Below are positions 6,430 through 14,528 of a stretch of DNA of 64,000 bases, piece after piece; position 1 is the first letter of the stretch, and each line of letters begins with the position of its first letter. The notes under the pieces were generated by a model. The model made no database searches and was not told where the DNA came from. It saw only the letters and a list, made by a program, of their open reading frames with translations. This stretch comes from Schumannella soli (GTDB taxonomy: Bacteria; Actinomycetota; Actinomycetes; Actinomycetales; Microbacteriaceae): positions 124,160 to 188,159 of the forward strand of contig NZ_VHQG01000002.1 of assembly GCF_006517435.1 (NCBI RefSeq), in the 5' to 3' direction. A program made the position numbers and the translations under genes.

Positions 6430-7209
6430 ATGACGAATCACGACATCCAGCCCGCCGGCCTGCTCGCCGGCAAGGTCATCTTCATCAGCGGAGCGAGCCG
6501 CGGGATCGGCGCCGCCGCGGCCCGGCTCTTCGCCGCCGAGGGCGCGTCCGTCGTGCTCGGCGCCCGCGGCGTCGACGCGCTCGACGGCGTCGTCACCGGC
6601 ATCCGCGAGCACGGCGGTACGGCGGATGCGGTCGCCCTCGACCTCGCCGACGACGACAGCATCCGCGCGGCCCTCGCCCGCGTCGACGAGCTGCACGGAC
6701 GCCTCGACGGCGCGTTCAACAACGCCGCCGTCGTGCAGCAGCCGGGCCCGCTCGACCAGACGAGCGACGACGACATCCAGCAGCAGTTCGTCGTCAACTT
6801 CCGCGCCCACTGGATCGCGATGAACGCCGAAGCCGAGCTCATGCGCCGCTCGGGCGGCGGCGCGATCGTCAACACCTCGAGCATCGGCGCGCGCCGCGCC
6901 AACCCCGCGCTGCCCGCCTACGGCGCCATCAAGCGTGCGCTCGACAGCATCACCGAGACGGCGGCCGTGACGTGGGCGCCGGACGGAATCCGCGTCAACG
7001 GCCTGCACCCGGGCGGCACCGCGACCGACATGATCGCCGAGTGGGAGTCGGCGACGCCCGGCGTGACCGCGCAGATCAACGCCTCGATCCCGATGGGACG
7101 CATGGCCGAGCCGGTCGAGGTCGCCCAGGTCGCCGCGTTCCTGCTCAGCGACCGCGCTTCGATCGTGACGGGTGCGATCGTGCCGGTCGATGGGGGAGCA
7201 GGCGCCTGA
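6430..7209 (+). CDS. Short-chain dehydrogenase/reductase
   Basis: Classical NAD(P)-dependent SDR of 259 residues. Cofactor motif SGASRGIG near residue 19, NNAA loop (FNNAAVV), catalytic Ser in NTSSIG and YGAIK as the Tyr-x-x-x-Lys pair, and C-terminal FLLSDRASIVTGAIVPVDGG typical of the 3-oxoacyl-reductase-like group. Substrate unknown. ATG 6430 is preferred for its family-like N-terminus, though GGAGG lies only one base away; ATG 6397 (adding 11 residues) is possible. Likely controlled by the divergent MmyB-like protein. Confidence 0.9.
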   Translation: MTNHDIQPAGLLAGKVIFISGASRGIGAAAARLFAAEGASVVLGARGVDALDGVVTGIREHGGTADAVALDLADDDSIRAALARVDELHGRLDGAFNNAAVVQQPGPLDQTSDDDIQQQFVVNFRAHWIAMNAEAELMRRSGGGAIVNTSSIGARRANPALPAYGAIKRALDSITETAAVTWAPDGIRVNGLHPGGTATDMIAEWESATPGVTAQINASIPMGRMAEPVEVAQVAAFLLSDRASIVTGAIVPVDGGAGA

Positions 7210-7294
7210 GCCGAGGGCGCGGCCCGGCGCGCCGCGCCGACCAGACCCGAGCCGGTGGCGGGCGGGGAGGAGTAGGAGAAGGGGAGGGGTGGGG

Positions 7295-7367
7295 TGGGCC
7301 CGGTGGGGCTCGAACCCACGACCCGCGGATTAAAAGTCCGATGCTCTGCCAACTGAGCTACAGGCCC
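7295..7367 (-). tRNA. tRNA-Lys (anticodon UUU)
   Basis: Read on the minus strand the cloverleaf is complete: acceptor GGGCCTG pairs with CGGGCCC (one G-T pair), D-arm TAGCTCAGTTGG, anticodon loop CTTTTAA giving UUU, T-arm GGTTCGAGCC, discriminator A. CCA is not encoded (the next bases give CCC). 73 nt. Confidence 0.97.
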
Positions 7368-7447
7368 GATCGCTCCCCAGGATACTGACGATTCGGCGGC
7401 TGCCGTGCGCCGGGCGGCGCGGCCGCCGCCGGTCGTACCCTGGAGGG

Positions 7448-8077
7448 ATGGCGGAACGGTTCCACAAGCCGGCGCGCATCCCCAACGACCACTTCGAGTA
7501 CCACGTGGGCGGCGAGGATCCTGCGGTCACCCTGCGCCGCGCGCACGAGTCGGCGGCGGCCCTGCTCGCCCGTGCCCGGCAGACCACCGACGAGGGAGTC
7601 GTCGACCGGCTGCTGACGCACACCGATGAGCACGGGCTCGACCTCGTCGCGCAGCTCTGGGCGGCCGCCGGGCCGCACACGCTGCCGGGCGCGCTGTGGC
7701 GGCTCTATCTGCTGCGCACGGCCGTGCGCGACGACGCGAACGGCTCGGCGCTCGCGTACCGCACCGGCGCCGCCGCGCTGAGCACGATCGACCCGGTCGT
7801 CGCCGGAGCCTCCGAGCCGACCGGCCCCGAGCAGATCAGCGCGCTGGCCGACGAGATCCTGCGCGGCGTCTTCCAGGGAGACCTCGGCACGGCGCTGGAG
7901 CGCGCATCGGCCTACTGCCGCATCTGCGCCGTCGGCTGGGCTGAGCTGGCGGATGCGCGCGACCCGGCCGATCCCGAGCACGCGACGGCGCTCACGGCAC
8001 GCGCGGCTCGCTTCGACAGCTTCGGCGACGACCTCGACCAGGCGGCGCGGCTCGAACGCCGCGATCAGCTGAACTGA
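7448..8077 (+). CDS. Conserved actinobacterial protein of unknown function
   Basis: A 209-residue, mostly helical soluble protein beginning MAERFHKPARIPNDHFEYHV. No catalytic motif or membrane segment is visible; two Cys occur in ASAYCRICAVGW. I do not recognise a defined function (similar Microbacteriaceae proteins have been loosely labelled RNA polymerase subunit, which the sequence does not support). TACCCT at 7436-7441 lies 6 nt before ATG 7448, implying leaderless transcription; the GGAGGG touching the ATG is then incidental. Confidence 0.82.
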   Translation: MAERFHKPARIPNDHFEYHVGGEDPAVTLRRAHESAAALLARARQTTDEGVVDRLLTHTDEHGLDLVAQLWAAAGPHTLPGALWRLYLLRTAVRDDANGSALAYRTGAAALSTIDPVVAGASEPTGPEQISALADEILRGVFQGDLGTALERASAYCRICAVGWAELADARDPADPEHATALTARAARFDSFGDDLDQAARLERRDQLN

Positions 8078-8149
8078 ATCCGGCAGAGTCCGCCCGACTC
8101 CGAGCCCGCTCGCGTCATGGGGGCGAAGCCGGGCCCGGACACAGAAGAA

Positions 8150-8225
8150 CCGGGCCGCAGAACGCCTCTCGGCGCAAGGCCGCTCGAAGCGGCTGAATTT
8201 GGAGCCCGGGGTTACTGCGGCCCGG
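8150..8225 (-). ncRNA. Candidate compact structured RNA (unassigned family)
   Basis: On the minus strand CCGGGCCGCAG (8225-8215) pairs perfectly over 11 bp with CTGCGGCCCGG (8160-8150), enclosing 54 nt with two internal hairpins: GCCGCT/AGCGGC (8193-8179) with a UCG loop and GCGCC/GGCGT (8175-8162) closed by a GAGA (GNRA) tetraloop. A -10-like TACACT (8238-8233) ends exactly 7 nt before the outer stem, and the stem is followed by UUCUUCUGUGU. Promoter spacing, closing stem and U-rich exit agree on a 75-85 nt RNA. It does not match SRP RNA, 6S, tmRNA or a riboswitch I know. Confidence 0.5.
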
Positions 8226-8530
8226 CCGAGCCAGTGTAACGAGAGCGGGACCGACCTCGCTGATCGAGGGCGTCATCGCCACGGCCCGGGCGTGTCATCC
8301 CCGGACGACCCGACACGACGTGCGCCGGCGATCCTCGATCCCACCCGATCAGGGGTGCGGATTCGAGAAGTCCGCACCAAACCCGTCCGCTCCGCACCCC
8401 GAACACCTTCATGTCACCGGCTCGCCCGACGTCGGTGCCCACGTACCCGGTGGGGGCGGACGTCCCAGTCGACGCCCCCACCGATCCACCCCGTCGGACG
8501 AGCGCCTCACGAGGCGGGAAGGAGTTCGCG
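8226..8530. other. Intergenic DNA before the sigma-factor gene
   Basis: No gene is supported here. It holds the putative leftward promoter of the RNA candidate at its left edge and must contain the sigK-type promoter on the right. GGAAGGAG at 8517-8524 is the ribosome site for ATG 8531. No strong inverted repeat was seen. Confidence 0.4.
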
Positions 8531-9196
8531 ATGACCTCGATTCTGGTGTCGCGCTCCGCATCCGACGTTCACGCATCGGAGCGTGCAAAGCTGACCGGCA
8601 TGGCCGACGACGCGATCCCCGAGACGGGCGCCGACCGAACCCCGCAGCCCGAGACGAGTTCGGAGGAGCTGCTCGAGCAGATCGCCGGCGGCGACCGCAC
8701 CGCGTTCGCCCAGCTCTACGACCGGCTCTCGGCGCGCGTCTTCGGACTCGTGAAGCGCTTGCTGCGCGACCACTCCCAGTCGGAGGAGGTCACGCAGGAG
8801 ATCTTCCTCGAGATCTGGCAGGGCGCCTCGAACTACGACCACACCAAGGGCGGCGCGATCTCGTGGATCCTCACGATGACCCACCGCCGCGCGGTCGACC
8901 GCATCCGCGCTTCGCAGGCCAGCCGTGACCGCGACACCCGCATCGGCATCCGCGATTGGGAGCCCGACGTCGACGTCGTCTCCGAGAACGTCGAGGTGCG
9001 CGTCGAGAACGAGCGGGTCAAGGTCGCGCTCGGCCGGCTCACCGACCTGCAGCGCCAGGCCGTCGTGCTCGCCTACTACGGCGGCTATTCTCACCGCGAG
9101 GTGTCGGAGATGCTGCACATCCCGATCGGAACCGTGAAGACCCGACTGCGCGACGGCATGATCCGTCTGCGCGATGAGATGGGAGTGACCTCGTGA
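8531..9196 (+). CDS. sigK: ECF RNA polymerase sigma factor, SigK type
   Basis: Extracytoplasmic-function sigma factor of 221 residues. Region 2 contains LYDRLSARVFGLVKRLLRD and EEVTQEIFLEIWQGA; region 4 contains LQRQAVVLAYYGGYSHREVSEMLHIPIGTVKTRLRDG. ATG 8531 is chosen because GGAAGGAG lies 6 nt upstream; this gives an extended N-terminus, and ATG 8600 would be a shorter alternative. The stop overlaps the anti-sigma start by 4 nt, so the pair is coupled, as in mycobacterial sigK-rskA, where it controls redox-responsive secreted antigens. Target promoters are not apparent here. Confidence 0.9.
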   Translation: MTSILVSRSASDVHASERAKLTGMADDAIPETGADRTPQPETSSEELLEQIAGGDRTAFAQLYDRLSARVFGLVKRLLRDHSQSEEVTQEIFLEIWQGASNYDHTKGGAISWILTMTHRRAVDRIRASQASRDRDTRIGIRDWEPDVDVVSENVEVRVENERVKVALGRLTDLQRQAVVLAYYGGYSHREVSEMLHIPIGTVKTRLRDGMIRLRDEMGVTS

Positions 9197-10014
9197 CCGC
9201 CGACGACCGTCGCCGTGACGAACTCGCCGCGCTGACCGGAGCCTGGGCTCTGGATGCGTTGAGTGACGCCGAGCGCGCCGAGTTCGAGAGCTTCCTCGCC
9301 GACGCCGATGAGGTGCGCGCCGAGGCCACCGAGTTCGCCGATACCGCTGTCTACCTGGGCCTGGCCGTCGAGCCCGAGAAGCCGTCTGCGGAACTGCGGG
9401 CGAGCATCCTGGACGCCATCGCCGACCTGCCTCAGCAGAGTGCTCCGGCTGCGGCGCCGTTGTCGATCGTGCCCGCGCTCCCCGAGCAGGAGTCCGCCGT
9501 GCCGAGCCGCATCTCGACGGAGGCGCCGGCTCAGCCGACGCCCGCCGAGCTCAAGGCGCGGTCGCGCTGGTCGGGCGCCCGTGCGGCTCTGGTCTCGGTC
9601 GCCGCCGGTCTCGTCGTGGTCGGCGCCGTCGTGGGCGGTGCGGTCGGCCTGCCTGTGCTCCAGCAGAACCAAGAGATCAGCGCCGTCACCTCCGCCTCGG
9701 ATGTGCAGCGCGCCTCGGCCGATGTCGCCGGCGGCGGCAGCGCCGAGCTCGCCTGGTCGCCGTCGCTGCAGCGCTCGGTGCTCACCACCCGCGATCTCGA
9801 CGGACTCAGTGCTGATGAGGTCTATCAGCTCTGGTACATCGACGGGAATGGCGCCGCGACCTCGGCCGGCACCTTCCGCGCCGGTCACGACTCCGCGACG
9901 ACGCCGCTCAGCGGCGACTACGCCAAGGGCGACACGATCGGCGTGACGGTCGAGCCGAAGGGCGGATCGAAGCAGCCGACGACGGCTCCGATCGTGGCCA
10001 TCACGACCGCCTGA
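9193..10014 (+). CDS. rskA: Anti-sigma-K factor RskA family membrane protein
   Basis: 273 residues in the RskA layout: N-terminal cytosolic anti-sigma domain (LAALTGAWALDALSDAERAEFE...), one transmembrane helix near residues 130-153 (AALVSVAAGLVVVGAVVGGA), and an extracytoplasmic C-terminal domain (LAWSPSLQRSVLTTRDLDGL ... YQLWYID). No HxxxCxxC zinc motif, as expected for this group. GTG start overlapping the sigK stop (GTGA). It holds the sigma factor at the membrane and releases it after regulated proteolysis, by analogy with M. tuberculosis. Confidence 0.9.
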   Translation: MTADDRRRDELAALTGAWALDALSDAERAEFESFLADADEVRAEATEFADTAVYLGLAVEPEKPSAELRASILDAIADLPQQSAPAAAPLSIVPALPEQESAVPSRISTEAPAQPTPAELKARSRWSGARAALVSVAAGLVVVGAVVGGAVGLPVLQQNQEISAVTSASDVQRASADVAGGGSAELAWSPSLQRSVLTTRDLDGLSADEVYQLWYIDGNGAATSAGTFRAGHDSATTPLSGDYAKGDTIGVTVEPKGGSKQPTTAPIVAITTA

Positions 10015-10024
10015 GCCGGTTCAG

Positions 10025-10600
10025 ATGTCATCGACCTCCGTGCGCACGGCTGCGCCTGCGCATGGAGGTCGCTTCGTGCGCTGGCGTGCGGCACTGCGCC
10101 GACTGACCGCCTTCGGAGTCGTCGGCGCGATCGCCTTCGTGGTGGATGCGGGACTCTTCAACCTGCTGCGCGCCACCGTACTCGCCGACGAGGTCGTGGT
10201 CGCGAAGGTCCTCGCCGCCACGGTGTCGATCGCGGTGGCGTGGATCGGGCATCGTACGCTCGTGTTCCGCCGTCGTCGAGAGCAGTCGCTCGGCCGGGAG
10301 CTCGGAATGTTCGTGCTGGCGAACCTGGGCGGCCTGCTCATCGCCGCCGGCTGCCTCTGGGTCTCGCACGACCTTCTCGGGCTGCGCAGCGTCGTGGCCG
10401 ACAACGTCGCGGGCAATCTGATCGGGGTGGCCCTCGGCACGGCGTTCCGGTTCGCCTGCTATCAGCTGATCGTGTTCCGGGCGCCCGCGTCGGCATCCGA
10501 CGGCAGTGGCGACGCGGCTCAGCCGAAATCGCCGGCCGCGAATCGCTCGGCGAAGCCGCTCGCCGGCGTTCCGAGCGCGTCCGCGACCGGCGCCGACTGA
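10025..10600 (+). CDS. GtrA-family membrane protein
   Basis: 191 residues with four predicted transmembrane helices in the GtrA pattern (LTAFGVVGAIAFVVDAGLFNLL; WIGHRTLVFRRRR; ELGMFVLANLGGLLIAAGCLW; NLIGVALGTAFRFACYQLIVF). GtrA proteins are thought to help move polyprenyl-linked sugars across the membrane for surface polymers. It begins 10 nt after rskA and is probably co-transcribed. Its last 27 codons overlap, tail to tail, the end of modC on the other strand, and this tail is low-complexity Ala/Ser/Pro. Confidence 0.88.
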   Translation: MSSTSVRTAAPAHGGRFVRWRAALRRLTAFGVVGAIAFVVDAGLFNLLRATVLADEVVVAKVLAATVSIAVAWIGHRTLVFRRRREQSLGRELGMFVLANLGGLLIAAGCLWVSHDLLGLRSVVADNVAGNLIGVALGTAFRFACYQLIVFRAPASASDGSGDAAQPKSPAANRSAKPLAGVPSASATGAD

Positions 10601-11247
10601 ACGACCCGGCCCGCCTCGATCACCATCAGGCGCGACGCCAGCTGCGTGACGTCGGCGCGGCTGTGCGTGATCACGATCGTCGGCCCGGCGAAACGGGCGA
10701 GGTGGTCGGTCAGCTCGTCGCGCATCGCGACCCGGGTCTCCGCATCGAGGGCCGCGAGGGGCTCGTCGAGCAGCAGCAGCTCCGGATCGCTCGCGAGAGC
10801 GCGCGCGAGCGCGACCCGCTGAGCCTGTCCGCCCGAGATCTCGTGCGGGCGACGACCCTGCGCGTCCGCGAGCCCGACGCGGTCGAGCCAGTCGCGGGCG
10901 ATGCCACGCGCATCCCCGCGCGTCGCGCCGCGTGCGCGCGGCCCGAACGCCACGTTGTCGAGCAGGGTGAGGTGCGGGAACAGGAGGTAGTCCTGGAAGA
11001 CGTAGCCGATGCGCCGGTCGGCCGTCGGCAGCTCCATGCCGGTCGAGGCGTCGGCGAGCGAGCGTGCGCCGAGCCGGATGCGGCCGTCGGAGAGCGGCAC
11101 GATCCCGGCCAGCGCCTGCAGCAGCGTCGACTTGCCCGCGCCGTTCGGTCCGACGACGGCCAGGGTCTGGCCGGGCTCCACGGTCACACGCACGTCGATG
11201 TCGAAGTCGCCGCGACGGGCGCCGACCTGCGCCTCGAGCGCCGTCAC
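10519..11247 (-). CDS. modC: Molybdate ABC transporter ATP-binding protein
   Basis: 242-residue ATPase of the molybdate importer ModABC. Walker A GPNGAGKST, Q-loop YVFQDYLLFPHLT, signature EISGGQAQRVALARAL, Walker B ELLLLDEPLAALD and switch His in VITHSRAD. It lacks the C-terminal TOBE/Mop domain of the longer E. coli type; the missing molybdate-sensing function may be supplied by the separate Mop-domain protein at the head of the operon. GTG start overlaps the modB stop (GTGA). Gene order on this strand: regulator, modA, modB, modC. Confidence 0.93.
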   Translation of the reverse strand: MTALEAQVGARRGDFDIDVRVTVEPGQTLAVVGPNGAGKSTLLQALAGIVPLSDGRIRLGARSLADASTGMELPTADRRIGYVFQDYLLFPHLTLLDNVAFGPRARGATRGDARGIARDWLDRVGLADAQGRRPHEISGGQAQRVALARALASDPELLLLDEPLAALDAETRVAMRDELTDHLARFAGPTIVITHSRADVTQLASRLMVIEAGRVVQSAPVADALGTPASGFAERFAAGDFG

Positions 11248-12032
11248 GATGCGAGCCCCGGGATCCACCGGTCGCGCAGGCTGACCAGCACGACCAGCGA
11301 CACGGCCATGAGCACCAGGGCCAGGGCGATCGCCGCATCCGGATCGGTCTGCAGCTGGAGGTAGGTCGCGAGCGGCAGCGTCTGCGTGATGCCGGGGAAG
11401 CTGCCCGCGAAAGTCACGGTCGCCCCGAACTCGCCCAGCGCGCGGGTGAAGCACAGCAGGGCGCCGGCGCTGAGCCCCGGCCAGATCAGGGGGAGCGTCA
11501 CCCGGCGCAGGATCGTCCACCGGCTCGCGCCGAGCGTCGCCGCGGCGACCTCGAAGCGGCGGTCGGAGGCGCCGAGGGCGCCCTCGACCGCCAGCACGAG
11601 GAACGGCATCGACACGAAGACCTGCGCGATCACGACGGCGGCCGTCGTGAACGGGATGGTGATGCCGAACCACGCATCGAGCAGCGACCCGATCAGCCCG
11701 CGTCGGCCGAGCAGCAGCAGCAGCGCCACGCCGCCGACGACCGGCGGCAGCACGAGCGGCACGGTCACGAGCGCCCGCAGCAGCCGCCGGGGAACCGCGG
11801 GCCACGATCGGGTCCTCCCCAGCGCGAGCGCGAGCGGCCCCCCGAGCAGCAGACTGATGACCGTCGACGCCGCCGCGGTCGTGAGCGAGAGTCCGAGCGC
11901 CTGCACGACGCTCGCCTGCGCGACCACCGTGCCGAGCTCGCCCCAGGGGGCGCGCACGACGAGGGCTACGAGCGGCAGCACGAGCACCGCCAGCGCGACG
12001 AGCGCCGGGATCCAGACGACCCCGGCACTCAC
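11244..12032 (-). CDS. modB: Molybdate ABC transporter permease
   Basis: 262-residue integral membrane permease with five to six helices. The EAA loop that docks on ModC is recognisable: EVAAATLGASRWTILRRVTLPLIWPGL. The pore region SFPGITQTLPLATYLQLQ is typical of ModB/CysT-like permeases. GTG 12032 is chosen (VSAGVVWIPALVALAV); the longer upstream frame overlaps modA and looks non-coding. A 31-nt gap separates it from modA, the only loose junction in the operon. Confidence 0.93.
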   Translation of the reverse strand: MSAGVVWIPALVALAVLVLPLVALVVRAPWGELGTVVAQASVVQALGLSLTTAAASTVISLLLGGPLALALGRTRSWPAVPRRLLRALVTVPLVLPPVVGGVALLLLLGRRGLIGSLLDAWFGITIPFTTAAVVIAQVFVSMPFLVLAVEGALGASDRRFEVAAATLGASRWTILRRVTLPLIWPGLSAGALLCFTRALGEFGATVTFAGSFPGITQTLPLATYLQLQTDPDAAIALALVLMAVSLVVLVSLRDRWIPGLAS

Positions 12033-12063
12033 CGCGCGTGCCGGACGACGCCGGGGTGCACGC

Positions 12064-12879
12064 TCAGGCCGCGCCAAACCCGGCCTTCGCGAGCAGTTTC
12101 TGTCCGGCGTCCGAGAGCACCCAGTCGACGAAGGCCTTCGCGGCGTCGGGGGAGGGCGCATCCTTCAGCACGGCGATCGGGTAGTCGTTGACGGCGTCGG
12201 CGGCTTCGTCGAAGGGAATGCCCTTCACGGCGGCGCCCGCCGTCAGCACGTCGGTGCGGTAGACCAGCCCGGCATCGGCCTCGCCCAGGCTCACCTTCGT
12301 GAGCACGCCCTTCACATCCTGTTCCAGGGTGTCGGGTGCGGCGGTGATGCCGGCCGACTGGAACACTTTCACCGCGGCGGCGCCGCAGGGCACCTCGGGC
12401 GCGCAGATCGCGATCGTGCGGGAGGCATCGGCGAAGTCGGCGAGCTTGGTGACCTTGCCGGGGTTGTCTTTCGGCACGGCGATCTCGAGCGTGTTCGTCG
12501 CGAAGGTCGTCGGGGCGCCCGCGGCGGCGCCGCCGTCGGCCACGGTCGTCATCGTCGCCGGGCTCGCGGCCGCGAAGACATCCGCGGGGGCGCCGCTGAG
12601 GATCTGCTCGGCGAGCGCCGAGCTGCCGCCGAAGTTGAGCACGACCTCGACACCGGGATGCTGCTTCTCGAAGATCGTCTTGGCCTCGCCGAACACCTCG
12701 GTCAGCGATGCCGCGGCGAAGATCGTGACGGTGCCGCTGAGCTTCGGCTCGGTGCTCGGAGACGCGGAGTCGATTCCGGAGCCGGAGCCGCTCGAACCGG
12801 CAGCGCAGCCGGCGAGAGCGAGCGCGGCAGCCGCGAGTCCGGCGACGAGGGCCCAGTACCGGGGTCGGCGGGCGCTCAC
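12064..12879 (-). CDS. modA: Molybdate-binding lipoprotein ModA
   Basis: 271-residue substrate-binding component. Signal peptide with lipobox LAGC (Cys about residue 24) anchors it outside the membrane. Core begins SGTVTIFAAASLTEVF, and NFGGSSALAEQI plus GAPADVFAAAS match ligand-contact segments of the ModA family. GTG start overlaps the stop of the upstream Mop-domain regulator (GTGA), so expression is coupled. Confidence 0.94.
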   Translation of the reverse strand: MSARRPRYWALVAGLAAAALALAGCAAGSSGSGSGIDSASPSTEPKLSGTVTIFAAASLTEVFGEAKTIFEKQHPGVEVVLNFGGSSALAEQILSGAPADVFAAASPATMTTVADGGAAAGAPTTFATNTLEIAVPKDNPGKVTKLADFADASRTIAICAPEVPCGAAAVKVFQSAGITAAPDTLEQDVKGVLTKVSLGEADAGLVYRTDVLTAGAAVKGIPFDEAADAVNDYPIAVLKDAPSPDAAKAFVDWVLSDAGQKLLAKAGFGAA

Positions 12880-13307
12880 GACTCGCTCCGGCGGGCGGCA
12901 TCGGGCAGCTCGATGGCGACGTTGGTCGCCTTGACGGTGGCGACGGCGAGCGAGCCGGGCTGCAGCTCGAGCTCGTCGGCGGCCTCGCGGCTGATGAGCG
13001 ACACCATGCGGAACGGCCCGGCCTGAAGCTCGACCTGCGCCATGACCGTGTCGCGCACGACCCGGGTGACGATCCCCGTGACGCGGTTGCGGGTCGACGC
13101 CTTCGCGGTGGGGAACGCCGCGCCGAGCGTCGAGGCCTCGCCGATCTCCTGCGCGACGCGGGCGAGCTCGGTTCCGGCGATGTGCTGCGGCCCGGAGGCG
13201 TCGCGCTCGAGCGTGAGTCGGCCGGATTCTGCCCAGCGTCGGATCGTGTCGTCGCTGACGGCCAGCAGAGCCGCCGCCTCGCTGACTCGGAAGGTCGTCG
13301 TCACCAT
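12876..13307 (-). CDS. HTH-Mop molybdate-responsive regulator (ModE-like)
   Basis: 143 residues: an N-terminal MerR/excisionase-like helix-turn-helix (VSEAAALLAVSDDTIRRWAE, residues about 8-27) joined to a C-terminal TOBE/Mop domain (STRNRVTGIVTRVVRDTVMAQVELQ, then SREAADELELQPG) that binds molybdate. This is a minimal analogue of E. coli ModE, with a different HTH. RBS GGAG just before ATG 13307. It heads the mod operon and faces moeB; the inverted repeats between them are its probable site. Confidence 0.85.
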   Translation of the reverse strand: MVTTTFRVSEAAALLAVSDDTIRRWAESGRLTLERDASGPQHIAGTELARVAQEIGEASTLGAAFPTAKASTRNRVTGIVTRVVRDTVMAQVELQAGPFRMVSLISREAADELELQPGSLAVATVKATNVAIELPDAARRSES

Positions 13308-13309
13308 CG

Positions 13310-13362
13310 GATCTCCGCATTCTCGTCGTGGTGATCTCAAAGTATCCGCGGATGCGGAGATC
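13310..13362. promoter_or_regulatory. Inverted-repeat operator region between mod operon and moeB
   Basis: GATCTCCGCAT (13310-13320) and ATGCGGAGATC (13352-13362) are perfect 11-bp inverted repeats 31 nt apart. Between them are a half-site GATCTC (13333-13338) and a 10-bp palindrome ATCCGCGGAT (13344-13353). The left arm overlaps the regulator RBS. The layout suits cooperative binding or looping by the HTH-Mop protein to govern mod and moe/moa genes together. Confidence 0.6.
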
Positions 13363-13397
13363 GACGCGGTTCGTCTGCGGCCTGTAAGAATTGCCGG

Positions 13398-14528
13398 ATG
13401 CGGCCGACCGGAAGCCCCGACCCCGACTCGACGGGTGACGCCGACCGCTTCTCCCGCCAGCTCGCGCTCCCCGGTTTCGACGCCGCGACGCAGGCCCGGC
13501 TCGCCGCCGCCCGGGTGCTGGTGATCGGCGCCGGCGGCCTCGGCAGCGCCGTGCTGCCGATGCTGGCGAGCATGGGCGTCGGCGTCATCGGCGTCGTCGA
13601 CGACGACCGCGTGGAGACGAGCAACCTGCATCGACAGACCGTGCATTCTCAGGCCGACGTGGGCCTCGCCAAGGTCGTCTCCGCGGCCGCGACGCTGCGG
13701 TCGCTCGCTCCGACGGCCGAGGTGATCGAGCATCGGGTGCGACTCGACTCCGCGAACGCGCTCGGGATCGCCCGAGGCTACGACCTGCTCGTCGACGGCA
13801 GCGACAACTTCGCCACCCGCTATCTCGCTAACGATGTCGCCGCCCTGCTCGGCATCCCGCTGGTGTGGGGCGCTGTGTCGCAGTTCTCCGGTCAGGCCGG
13901 CTGCGTCGTCCCGGGGTCACCCGACTACCGCGACCTCTTCCCGGTGCCGCCCTCGCCCGGAGCGGTGCCCAGCTGCGCCGACGGCGGCGTCTTCCCGGCC
14001 GTCTGCGCGATCGTGGGCGGCATCCTCGTCGGCGAGGCCGTCAAGCTGATCGGCGGACTCGGCACACCGCTCGTCGGCCGAGTGATGCTCGTGGATGCGC
14101 TCGCCGGCACCGCCGATGAGGTGCGTTACGCGCGCGATCCGGATCGTGCGCCGATCACCGGGCTGATCGACTACGACGCCTTCTGCGGGCTGCTGGCGGC
14201 GGACGAGCTCGTCACGCCGCGCGCGCTGTTCGACGAGCTGCGGAGCGCGACGCCGCCACGACTGGTGGATGTTCGCGAGCCGGCCGAGGTCGCTCGCGCG
14301 GCGCTGGCGGGGGCGACGCTGGTTCCGCTCGCGCGGCTCGAGGCGACCGCAGGCACGACCTTGCCGCTCGCGCGTGACGAGGACATCGTCGTGATCTGCC
14401 ACCACGGCGTGCGCTCGCGCTCGGCCGCGTCGACGCTGCGGGCACTCGGGTTCACCCGGGTGCGCGAGCTGGCGGGCGGCATCGATGCCTGGGCCGTCGA
14501 CGTCGACCTCGAGATGCGCAGGTACTGA
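13398..14528 (+). CDS. moeB: Molybdopterin/sulfur-carrier adenylyltransferase with rhodanese domain (MoeZ-like)
   Basis: 376 residues: ThiF/E1-like ATPase domain (VIGAGGLGSAVLPMLASMGVG; LHRQTVHSQADVG; DGSDNFATRYLAND) followed by a rhodanese domain with CHHGVRSRSAA holding the sulfur-carrying Cys. It adenylates the C-terminal Gly of MoaD-type carriers and transfers sulfur. The zinc CxxC pair of E. coli MoeB reads YRDLFP here, so that zinc site is absent, as I recall for MoeZ-type enzymes. First gene of a four-gene cofactor operon; its TGA overlaps the moeA ATG by one base. Confidence 0.92.
   Translation: MRPTGSPDPDSTGDADRFSRQLALPGFDAATQARLAAARVLVIGAGGLGSAVLPMLASMGVGVIGVVDDDRVETSNLHRQTVHSQADVGLAKVVSAAATLRSLAPTAEVIEHRVRLDSANALGIARGYDLLVDGSDNFATRYLANDVAALLGIPLVWGAVSQFSGQAGCVVPGSPDYRDLFPVPPSPGAVPSCADGGVFPAVCAIVGGILVGEAVKLIGGLGTPLVGRVMLVDALAGTADEVRYARDPDRAPITGLIDYDAFCGLLAADELVTPRALFDELRSATPPRLVDVREPAEVARAALAGATLVPLARLEATAGTTLPLARDEDIVVICHHGVRSRSAASTLRALGFTRVRELAGGIDAWAVDVDLEMRRY

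Noticed and set aside
10519-11247. ModC as a truncated pseudogene because it lacks TOBE
   Set aside because: All ATPase motifs are intact and in order, its start is coupled to modB, and the operon supplies a separate Mop-domain protein.
13398-14528. MoeB judged inactive because the zinc CxxC pair is missing
   Set aside because: The adenylation and rhodanese motifs are complete, and absence of that zinc site is in line with MoeZ-type actinobacterial enzymes.
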